Shown one piece after another: positions 1 to 5,040 of a stretch of DNA of 9,905 nucleotides (position 1 is its first letter; each line of letters opens with the position of its first letter). The notes beneath the pieces are model-generated. The model searched no databases, had not been told where the DNA came from, and saw only the letters and a program-made list of their open reading frames with translations. The position numbers were made by a program, and so were the translations under genes. The stretch lies in contig CAZKFB010000041.1 in the NCBI GenBank assembly GCA_964551965.1, forward strand, positions 1-9,905. The letters are read 5' to 3'. Origin of the DNA: CAG-582 sp964551965. GTDB taxonomy: Bacteria > Bacillota_I > Bacilli_A > RF39 > UBA660.

Positions 1-504
1 ATAAATACCATCTAAGATAGCTTTTATATAAGATATGCCTAATAGGTCGTTTGGATCCTTAACACTTCTTAAACCGGCTTTATTCATTGCTGTAGGGTAG
101 TTTAATCCTTTTTTTAGATTATCTTTTAAACTATTTTTAAATTCCTCCGTGCTTTGATATTTAGCAATACTAGTTAATAATTCAACATCATTAGATTCTG
201 AACCAAATACTAAAGTTTTAACACCTAATTCATTTAATAACTCAATAGAAGAGGAAGCAAAGATATCACTTGAATTACTTCCAAATACAAAAGGTAATTC
301 AATAACGATATCAACTCCATACTTTAATGCTAATCTTGTTTTCTCTTCTTTAGTCTCAATAGAAGGTATACCTCTTTCTAAGAAATAACCATTTAAAATG
401 AGAACTATTAGAGAATTCTCATATAGTTCTTTTATTTTTTCTAATTGATATAAATGTCCATTATGAAATGGATTATATTCCGCGATTACTCCGATTATTT
501 CCAT
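1..504 (-). CDS. tmcAL: tRNA(Met) cytidine acetate ligase TmcAL (YlbM family), N-terminal part, cut by window edge
   Basis: Translating the reverse strand from the ATG at 504 gives 168 codons open to the window edge, so the C-terminal part lies outside; the B. subtilis homologue is about 415 aa. The N-terminus has the nucleotidyltransferase signature EYNPFHNGH at residues 9-17, with the HxGH ATP-binding motif at H14-H17. It is followed by family-typical blocks: NGYFLERG (38-45), GVDIVIELPF (63-72) and LVFGSES (98-104). Family knowledge: the enzyme activates acetate with ATP and makes N4-acetylcytidine at the wobble position of elongator tRNA-Met in the cytoplasm. The start is supported by GAAAGGGTG upstream and an extended -10 further up. 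It diverges from the gene at 591. The family assignment is strong; activity is inferred. Confidence 0.93.
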   Translation of the reverse strand, partial: MEIIGVIAEYNPFHNGHLYQLEKIKELYENSLIVLILNGYFLERGIPSIETKEEKTRLALKYGVDIVIELPFVFGSNSSDIFASSSIELLNELGVKTLVFGSESNDVELLTSIAKYQSTEEFKNSLKDNLKKGLNYPTAMNKAGLRSVKDPNDLLGISYIKAILDGIY

Positions 505-523
505 GTAAAAAATACACCCTTTC

Positions 524-539
524 GTGTATAATAATAACA
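524..539 (-). promoter_or_regulatory. Predicted promoter of tmcAL
   Basis: On the minus strand TG (539-538), one base, then TATTAT (536-531) form an extended -10 box. The expected start point is near 524, giving a leader of about 20 nt that contains GAAAGGGTG. No convincing -35 box is seen (TTTGTT at a suitable distance is weak). The short inverted repeat ATACAC/GTGTAT here straddles the predicted start, so it would not be fully transcribed. Confidence 0.5.
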
Positions 540-566
540 TAGTATCAATTATTTAACAAATGATTA

Positions 567-590
567 TGTTATAATAGAAATGGTGATAAT
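567..590 (+). promoter_or_regulatory. Extended -10 promoter and 9-nt leader of the 591 gene
   Basis: TGTTATAAT at 567-575 is a perfect extended -10 box. Counting seven bases on puts the transcription start at G582, which is the first base of GGTGAT (582-587), followed by AAT and the ATG at 591. The predicted leader is therefore 9 nt and consists almost wholly of the ribosome binding site. No clear -35 box at normal spacing. Confidence 0.6.
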
Positions 591-1028
591 ATGAAAAAAG
601 GCGGATTAAAAGTTTATTTTGTTCATTCGCGTAGAATTGACTATAATAATGATATTTACTTGCCAGTTTTAAGAAGTAATATCTTATCTAAACATACTTT
701 AATTTTCCCCGAAACAAATGCTAATAAAGATACATATTATAAAGACTTAATGGAACATGCAGATATATTTATCGTTGATTTAACAAATCCTGATACGGGA
801 TTTAATATGGAATTAAAGGAAGCTATATTATTAAAAAAACCAATACTTGCCTTAGCTAAGAGAAGTATTGGTTATGAAGAAAAATATCAAAAATTACTTA
901 AGAATGTTATTGGCTATGATAATCCCCAAGAACTTTCTAGTTATGTTGAAAGATTTGTTGAAAGTTATAAAGATAAAATAAATAATGGTAAAGTAGATTC
1001 TACAGTCGTTCTTGGAAAATTAAACTAG
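591..1028 (+). CDS. Nucleoside 2-deoxyribosyltransferase-like small protein
   Basis: This is a soluble 145-aa protein with no signal peptide or membrane segment. It opens with a beta-strand-like KVYFVHSR (7-14). The central block ADIFIVDLTNPDTGFNMELKEA (57-78) and the following KKPILAL (82-88) resemble the core of the nucleoside 2-deoxyribosyltransferase superfamily. In that family an Asp-rich strand is followed by a 'D.G...E.G.A' helix carrying the catalytic Glu, and then 'GKPV'. The likely equivalent here is E74. Related folds include N-ribosyl hydrolases of the DNPH1 type and TIR-like NADases, so the substrate cannot be named. The start is fixed by GGTGAT three bases before the ATG, directly after an excellent -10 box. 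It is a single-gene transcript ending at the hairpin 1022-1048. Fold assignment is moderate; function is inference. Confidence 0.65.
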   Translation: MKKGGLKVYFVHSRRIDYNNDIYLPVLRSNILSKHTLIFPETNANKDTYYKDLMEHADIFIVDLTNPDTGFNMELKEAILLKKPILALAKRSIGYEEKYQKLLKNVIGYDNPQELSSYVERFVESYKDKINNGKVDSTVVLGKLN

Positions 1029-1048
1029 ATTATTAATCTAGTTTTTTT
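1022..1048. terminator. Bidirectional terminator between convergent genes
   Basis: AAACTAGATTA (1022-1032) and TAATCTAGTTT (1034-1044) are perfect inverted arms around one base, followed on the plus strand by a run of seven T (1042-1048). The realistic hairpin has about 9 paired bases and a 5-base loop. The left arm contains the TAG stop of the 591 gene, and the stop of the opposite gene (1033-1035) lies in the centre, so one element serves both genes. The T-run on the minus side is weaker (TTTAATTTT). Confidence 0.85.
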
Positions 1049-1320
1049 ATGTCTTTAATATTATTAATGGGAACAAGTTCATTATTAATAGTTATTAAAT
1101 ATCTATCGGTTTTACCAATAATAGTTGTACTGTAAGTTTTATCATTATCTTCTATTTCAACATTTATTTTATAGATATAAGATCTTCGATTAAATATATT
1201 AGCTATTTTATCTTTGACATTAGAATTGTTTTTGAGAACTTTATCTTTTGAATAGTAGATTGTCTGATCGTGGTTATCTAAATTTATATTATTATTTTGA
1301 TATACTTTTGGTAAGTCCAT
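1033..1320 (-). CDS. Hypothetical 95-aa protein
   Basis: I do not recognise this protein. It is soluble, Asn/Asp/Lys/Ile-rich, with no membrane segment. The first half (about residues 1-40) is polar and probably flexible. The second half alternates in a beta-like way: YIYKINVEI (49-57), TYSTTIIGKT (62-71), YLITINNELVPINNI (74-88), as expected for a small beta-barrel or sheet. A faint resemblance to the C-terminal domain of small spore-coat proteins of the GerQ type is only an impression of topology. The gene is supported by GGTGA four to five bases before its ATG, a -10 box at the right distance, and a stop codon inside a terminator. It is convergent with the 591 gene and divergent from the SEDS gene. 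Confidence 0.65.
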   Translation of the reverse strand: MDLPKVYQNNNINLDNHDQTIYYSKDKVLKNNSNVKDKIANIFNRRSYIYKINVEIEDNDKTYSTTIIGKTDRYLITINNELVPINNIKDIKKLD

Positions 1321-1324
1321 TTAA

Positions 1325-1342
1325 TTCACCTATAATAATATA
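1325..1342 (-). promoter_or_regulatory. Predicted promoter and short leader of the 95-aa gene
   Basis: Minus-strand TATATT (1342-1337) is followed by six bases and GGTGAA (1330-1325), then TTAA and the ATG at 1320. The predicted start is at G1330, giving a leader of about 10 nt, the same layout as at 567-590. The region is AT-rich and no -35 box stands out, so the exact -10 is uncertain. Confidence 0.4.
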
Positions 1343-1360
1343 TGAATAATATTACTTAAT

Positions 1361-1378
1361 TATGATTAAAATAGTAAT
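1361..1378 (+). promoter_or_regulatory. Predicted promoter of the SEDS gene, nearly leaderless
   Basis: TATGAT (1361-1366) and TAAAAT (1367-1372) are both acceptable -10 boxes. The first predicts a start near 1373 and the second at 1379, which is the A of the ATG itself. No Shine-Dalgarno-like GA-rich sequence lies between them and the start codon. No good -35 box is visible. Confidence 0.4.
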
Positions 1379-2416
1379 ATGAAAGCACGTTTAATAATAT
1401 ATTTAATTATTTATTTTATCTTTTCTTCTATAAATCTAGTTCATTACCCGAATCTTTTTTTACGTACAATAATATTTTATGCAATAGGAATATTAATCGT
1501 AATATTTATGAAGAGAAAATATATTAAATATGTATTCTATTTTTATATATTATTTAATGTATTACTTTTATATCTTTTAATATTTGGGAATTCTATTAAT
1601 GGAAGTAGGGCATGGATTAATATACTTGGTATATCTTTTCAACCTAGTGAATTTATGAAAATAGTATTAATAATACTTTTAAGTATTGTTGTTAATAGAT
1701 ATGAACATTATAAATTAAAGAGTATTATCTTAACATTAATACCTAGTATATTAACTTTCTTAGAACCGGATACTGGTAATGTAATATTCTATTTAATTAT
1801 ATTAATAAGTATTCTTTTTTATAAAGAAGAGAATAAGAAGAGAATATTTGTAATTATGTTTATTATTTGTTCCCTTTTTGTATCTTTTTTGTGTCTAATA
1901 TTTATCAATAAAGGTTTCTTAATTGATATCTTAGGAGATTCTTTTATATATCGAATAGATCGTATTACTGACTTATTTGATGCTAATACATTCCAACTTA
2001 AGAGAAGTTTAATTAATATAGGTACATCTAAACTCATTGGTAATAGCGAGTATTTATATATTCCGGAAGAAACTACTGATTTTGCATTCTCTTATCTTAT
2101 TCATAATATTGGAATACTAGGTATAATAGTTTTCTTAATATTTAATTTGAAATTTAATTTTAATCTTATATCGATAGTTAAGAATAGTTATGGTTATTTT
2201 TCTTGTATTGCTTTTTCGACATTAGTATTAAAGTTCTTTCAAGAGAGTATTCATGAACTAATGGGAATAGGACTATTCCCAATTACTGGTATAACTTTGC
2301 CTTTAGTTAGTTATGGTGGTTCTAGTGTATTGTCATTTATTATTATTCTTTCAATAATTTTTAATAAGGATAAGGATAATAATTTGGATATGGATATGGG
2401 TAAGGTGCGGGATTAA
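1379..2416 (+). CDS. SEDS-family peptidoglycan polymerase (FtsW/RodA/SpoVE type)
   Basis: This polytopic membrane protein has 345 residues, somewhat shorter than typical FtsW/RodA (about 370-400). Hydrophobic segments run throughout. SEDS motifs appear in order: NGSRAW (74-79), QPSEFMK (88-94), EPDTGN (129-134), PEETTDF (229-235) and GITLPLVSYGGSS (304-316). D234 in the TDF motif matches the Asp known to be essential for glycosyltransferase activity in RodA. The usual NIGM before the last motif is replaced by HELMG (292-296), and the segment after the TDF motif carries IHN where the family often has GEE. Family role: polymerising lipid II into glycan strands with a class B penicillin-binding protein partner, none of which is in the window. 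The next Met is inside the protein, so the ATG at 1379 is the likely start although no ribosome binding site precedes it. Which subfamily it belongs to cannot be settled by eye. Confidence 0.88.
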   Translation: MKARLIIYLIIYFIFSSINLVHYPNLFLRTIIFYAIGILIVIFMKRKYIKYVFYFYILFNVLLLYLLIFGNSINGSRAWINILGISFQPSEFMKIVLIILLSIVVNRYEHYKLKSIILTLIPSILTFLEPDTGNVIFYLIILISILFYKEENKKRIFVIMFIICSLFVSFLCLIFINKGFLIDILGDSFIYRIDRITDLFDANTFQLKRSLINIGTSKLIGNSEYLYIPEETTDFAFSYLIHNIGILGIIVFLIFNLKFNFNLISIVKNSYGYFSCIAFSTLVLKFFQESIHELMGIGLFPITGITLPLVSYGGSSVLSFIIILSIIFNKDKDNNLDMDMGKVRD

Positions 2417-2549
2417 CATAGACAGGTCTTGGTCTTGATAAACCTACTAAAGCTGAACCTCCAAGCCCGCCAAGTAAAAAGGGAACTAAGAATCCTCCAA
2501 AGCGATTATCGTATCCGGGATTCATTGGCATTCCGCGATATTCATACAT
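2361..2549 (-). CDS. Small Pro/Tyr-rich protein with a Gly-rich hydrophobic segment
   Basis: The 62 residues fall into three parts: a polar start (1-16), a hydrophobic Gly/Leu segment GGFLVPFLLGGLGGSALVGL (18-37), and a tail (40-62) made largely of Pro and Tyr, with repeated YP pairs. Similar short Gly plus Pro/Tyr proteins are common in Bacillota and some are coat or surface-associated, but I cannot assign a function. AAAGGAG seven bases before the ATG and a -10/-35 pair upstream support a real gene. Its last 56 bp lie opposite the final codons of the SEDS gene, so the Pro/Tyr tail is the reverse strand of the SEDS Asp/Met tail. No separate terminator is visible at its 3' end. Confidence 0.7.
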   Translation of the reverse strand: MYEYRGMPMNPGYDNRFGGFLVPFLLGGLGGSALVGLSRPRPVYVNPAPYPYPYPNYYPYPY

Positions 2550-2551
2550 AG

Positions 2552-2589
2552 AAAAACTCCTTTCTATTTTATATTATGAAGGAGTTTTT
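2552..2589. terminator. Bidirectional hairpin terminator that also holds a ribosome binding site
   Basis: AAAAACTCCTT (2552-2562) and AAGGAGTTTTT (2579-2589) are perfect 11-bp arms with a 16-nt loop. On the plus strand the right arm runs into TTTTTATTTT, ending the SEDS transcript. On the minus strand it follows the phosphoesterase stop codon (2590-2588, touching the arm) and ends in TTTTTCT. On that strand the second arm contains AAGGAG, the ribosome binding site of the Pro/Tyr-rich gene, so folding would hide it. Confidence 0.75.
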
Positions 2590-2601
2590 ATTTTGTGTAA
2601 A
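2573..2601 (-). promoter_or_regulatory. Predicted promoter of the Pro/Tyr-rich gene
   Basis: Minus-strand TTTACA (2601-2596) and CATAAT (2578-2573) are separated by 17 bases, each one mismatch from consensus. The expected start is near 2566, inside the hairpin loop, so RNA from this promoter lacks the first hairpin arm and leaves AAGGAG free. The -35 lies within the last codons of the phosphoesterase gene. Confidence 0.5.
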
Positions 2602-3448
2602 AACGATAGAGATTAATACTTGGTCGATTGAATAATCTTAATCTTAATAGGGATGTTCCTAAACCTCCTGATATATACATATCAGTATCATTTATCTTAT
2701 AGTGTTCATCGTAGTATTTCTTAGAACCGGTTGGTGTAAAGATAGCTCCAATTAGAGGAACTCTTACTTGCCCTAGATGTGAGTGACCTGCTAAATACAA
2801 ATCAAAGTTATATTCTTTAATTTCATCTATTTGATCAGGTTCATGAGCAAGAACGATTGTATATCGTTCATTAGAATCTGTATTTAAATAACTAAATGCA
2901 TTAGCATAGTCGGGAGTTCCTTCTCTTAAATCATCAAATCCAACGAAAAGAATAGGAGTAGTACTATTAGAATAAACATATTCATAAGTATTATCTAATA
3001 CTCTCCAACTTAGATTAGGAACTATTTGATTCCAGTAATCATGATCATAGTCATGGTTTCCAATAACGGCTAGAGTTTCAATAGTTGGATTTATTTTATC
3101 TAATTCTTTAGTTAGTTCTTTTACTTCATTTTCATCTAAAGTAACATTATCTTCAACTAAATCTCCGGTAAACACAACTATATCGGGTTTTAAATCATTA
3201 ATCTTTTTAACTAATTTTTTTACATAGTTAATATCGACTGTGCTCTTATAGTGTAAATCAGTAAAATGAATTATTTTTAAACCATCATATTCGGGAGCAA
3301 GTTCATCAGTCTTAATAGGATATTCCTTTACAACTAAACCTGTAGTACCAACAAACCTTGCATAGAGTATAGTAAGTGTTATAAGTAGAATAATGCTAAT
3401 AATTATTATTCTTAAATAATGTTTCTTTTCTTTTGCTTCTTCTTTCAT
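2588..3448 (-). CDS. Membrane-anchored calcineurin-like metallophosphoesterase (YkuE/LpxH2-like)
   Basis: A short Lys/Glu-rich start is followed by one membrane segment (about residues 12-30), and the rest should face outward. The dinuclear-metal phosphoesterase motifs are complete and in order: D64-L-H66, G95-D96, G130-N-H-D133, H202 in LAHEPD, and G221-H-S-H224 with LGQ after it. This pattern fits the YkuE-type branch of the family, which acts on membrane or cell-surface phosphoesters; the substrate here is unknown. At 286 aa the length is normal. AAAGGAG with five bases to the ATG is a strong start. It begins 12 bp after the stop of the upstream CPBP gene, so the two form one operon. The stop codon touches the hairpin 2552-2589. 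Confidence 0.9.
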   Translation of the reverse strand: MKEEAKEKKHYLRIIIISIILLITLTILYARFVGTTGLVVKEYPIKTDELAPEYDGLKIIHFTDLHYKSTVDINYVKKLVKKINDLKPDIVVFTGDLVEDNVTLDENEVKELTKELDKINPTIETLAVIGNHDYDHDYWNQIVPNLSWRVLDNTYEYVYSNSTTPILFVGFDDLREGTPDYANAFSYLNTDSNERYTIVLAHEPDQIDEIKEYNFDLYLAGHSHLGQVRVPLIGAIFTPTGSKKYYDEHYKINDTDMYISGGLGTSLLRLRLFNRPSINLYRFYTK

Positions 3449-3460
3449 ATTAACTCCTTT

Positions 3461-4108
3461 TTATTTTAATAATAGACTTATAATTACTATTGAATTATTA
3501 AGAATATGGATTAAGATACTTCCATAGATATTATTACTCTTAAAATAGCTATATCCAAATTCTAGATTTAATAATATATAGGGTATTATATATAGAATAT
3601 CATATATGTTATTAATAGTTGTTAAATGTAATATAACAAAACAAATAGTCATTATTAGTAATTTTACATATTTATTAATATTAATATTGCGATAAGGATA
3701 TCTTAAAGTTAATTCTTCAAATATTGGAGATATAATGCCAATAGTTATAAACATTAGTAAGGGACTTGATAATACAAGAGTCTCATTAGTCATTTCTCTA
3801 TCGGCAATACTACCTGATAAATTATATAATAAATAATTAGAAACATTAACTAAGATTGTAAAAAGAATTGTAAATAATATGACATTTATTAATACTTTTT
3901 TATAATCTTTTTTTATGTTCTTAAAATCAATACTTAAATATTTATAATTTAAGATAATAAGTACTAAAGTTGCTATTATATAACTTATTAAATAGGAAAT
4001 ATCGGTTTTATTTGTCATTAGAAAACAAATAGCAAATATGAAATAGATAAATATATTAGATAGTATTAATTTACCAATTGCCTTTGATATTTCAATTAAA
4101 TTATGCAT
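3461..4108 (-). CDS. CPBP-family intramembrane metalloprotease-like protein (CAAX/Abi type)
   Basis: This 215-aa protein is nearly all membrane helices. It carries the three CPBP motifs: EELTLR (131-136, the EExxxR motif), FVILH (157-161) with H161, and HILNN (201-205) with H201 and N205. All proposed catalytic residues are present. Family members cleave prenylated proteins, process peptides or confer self-immunity to bacteriocins; the substrate here cannot be read from the sequence. The frame stays open 26 codons further upstream, but GGTGAT three bases before the ATG at 4108, plus an extended -10 just above it, fix the start here. It is first in an operon with the phosphoesterase and lies back to back with the Tad-like operon. 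Confidence 0.85.
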   Translation of the reverse strand: MHNLIEISKAIGKLILSNIFIYFIFAICFLMTNKTDISYLISYIIATLVLIILNYKYLSIDFKNIKKDYKKVLINVILFTILFTILVNVSNYLLYNLSGSIADREMTNETLVLSSPLLMFITIGIISPIFEELTLRYPYRNININKYVKLLIMTICFVILHLTTINNIYDILYIIPYILLNLEFGYSYFKSNNIYGSILIHILNNSIVIISLLLK

Positions 4109-4133
4109 TTTATCACCTGAATACATTTTAACA
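4109..4133 (-). promoter_or_regulatory. Extended -10 promoter and 10-nt leader of the CPBP operon
   Basis: Minus-strand TG (4133-4132), one base, TAAAAT (4130-4125), six bases, then A4118 as the expected start, followed at once by GGTGAT (4117-4112), AAA and ATG. It rules out the longer in-frame start at 4186, which would lie upstream of the promoter. Confidence 0.6.
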
Positions 4134-4152
4134 TAAAGTGTACTCATTTTGT

Positions 4153-4180
4153 TTGATAATTGATATTTTTGTGTTATAAT
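4153..4180 (+). promoter_or_regulatory. Promoter of the Tad-like operon
   Basis: TTGATA (4153-4158) and TATAAT (4175-4180) are 16 bases apart, with TG at 4172-4173 making an extended -10. It is the best-matched promoter in the window. The expected start is near 4187, giving a leader of about 46 nt with GGAGG at 4221-4225. The -10 and start point overlap the inverted repeat 4178-4206. Confidence 0.7.
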
Positions 4181-4206
4181 TGTCATAGTAGAGTGTTATG
4201 ACAATT
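4178..4206. promoter_or_regulatory. Perfect inverted repeat over the -10/start point: candidate operator
   Basis: AATTGTCATA (4178-4187) and TATGACAATT (4197-4206) are exact reverse complements with a 9-bp spacer, so the half-sites are 19 bp centre to centre, about two helical turns. The left arm shares three bases with the -10 box and ends at the predicted start point. Only the right arm would be transcribed, which favours a protein-binding DNA site over an RNA hairpin. The regulator is unknown and none is encoded in the window. Confidence 0.55.
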
Positions 4207-4232
4207 GAAAAAATACTTTTGGAGGAATGAAA

Positions 4233-5027
4233 ATGGGAAAAGTTAAAAAAAATGGTTCTGGAATAATACGTAGATTTATTGGTAATAGAAATACGGTTAC
4301 AATCTTAGGTTTCTTAGCTTGTGTAGCCGTTTTAGTAATTGGTTATAATTATCGCGTTAGGGAAGCTATTTCACCTATAACAGTACCTTATGCTAAACAA
4401 GATATTCCATCAAGAACTTTAATTACTTCTGACATGATAGGTAGAATACGTATATCTTCAGAATATGTTAATAATGCGGATAACTTAATTAAACAAACTC
4501 AAGAAGTTGTTGGTAAATATGTTTCTTTTAAGACTAATGTTTCTAAAGGTAGTTTATTCTATAAAGAATCTTTAAAAGAAGCTGATGAGATGCCGGATGC
4601 AGCATTTGCTAATATTGAATCTCATCATACTATATATAGTTTAAGCGTAAATGCGGATACAACTTTCTATAATCAAATTAGAGCTGGCGATTATATTGAT
4701 TTATATATGTCTGCTACGGATAAAAATAATAATAACTTAGTTATTTATGGTAAATTAATTGAAAGTATTAGAGTATTAGCTGTTAAAGATAGTAAGGGTA
4801 ATAATATTATTAAGAATTCAATTGCTTATGGTAAACCTAGTGAATTATTATTCTCTGTAAGTGATGAAATGTTCTTACTATTAAAAGAAGCTGAATATGT
4901 CGATGGTGATATAGAAATTACACCAGTAGTTAGAAATGAAAAGTATACTGCTGATGCTGGAGATACGATAGTTTCATCAGAACAATTAAGACAGTTTATT
5001 GAATCAAATGTTATGGTAATGCAATAA
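4233..5027 (+). CDS. CpaB/RcpC-like pilus assembly protein, first of two
   Basis: With the start at 4233 the protein has 264 residues: a basic cytoplasmic start (1-20), one membrane helix (about 22-39), then an extracytoplasmic part. The region ISPITVPYAKQDIPSRTLI (46-64) onward matches a SAF domain, as in CpaB and FlgA. Residues about 135-235, including AGDYIDLYMS (151-160) and the 'VLAVKDSKGN' strand-turn (181-190), match the RcpC part of CpaB. In Tad systems CpaB/RcpC works in the envelope on pilus assembly or stability; in a Gram-positive without an outer membrane its role is less clear. ATG 4227 lies only one base from GGAGG (4221-4225), whereas ATG 4233 has a 7-base gap, so 4233 is preferred. 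It is first in the operon and a paralogue of the next gene. Confidence 0.8.
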   Translation: MGKVKKNGSGIIRRFIGNRNTVTILGFLACVAVLVIGYNYRVREAISPITVPYAKQDIPSRTLITSDMIGRIRISSEYVNNADNLIKQTQEVVGKYVSFKTNVSKGSLFYKESLKEADEMPDAAFANIESHHTIYSLSVNADTTFYNQIRAGDYIDLYMSATDKNNNNLVIYGKLIESIRVLAVKDSKGNNIIKNSIAYGKPSELLFSVSDEMFLLLKEAEYVDGDIEITPVVRNEKYTADAGDTIVSSEQLRQFIESNVMVMQ

Positions 5028-5040
5028 GGAGGGGAAAAGT

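Noticed and set aside
510..528. ATACAC/GTGTAT inverted repeat near the tmcAL binding site as an RNA switch
   Set aside because: The stem is only 6 bp and the predicted start lies within it, so most of one arm would not be transcribed.
1819..2037. 72-codon open frame on the minus strand
   Set aside because: It lies wholly inside the SEDS gene on the other strand, has no convincing binding site and shows no protein-like domain.
4109..4186. N-terminal extension of the CPBP protease by 26 codons
   Set aside because: GGTGAT three bases before ATG 4108 and a -10 box inside the extension show that transcription and translation start downstream of it. The open frame is chance.
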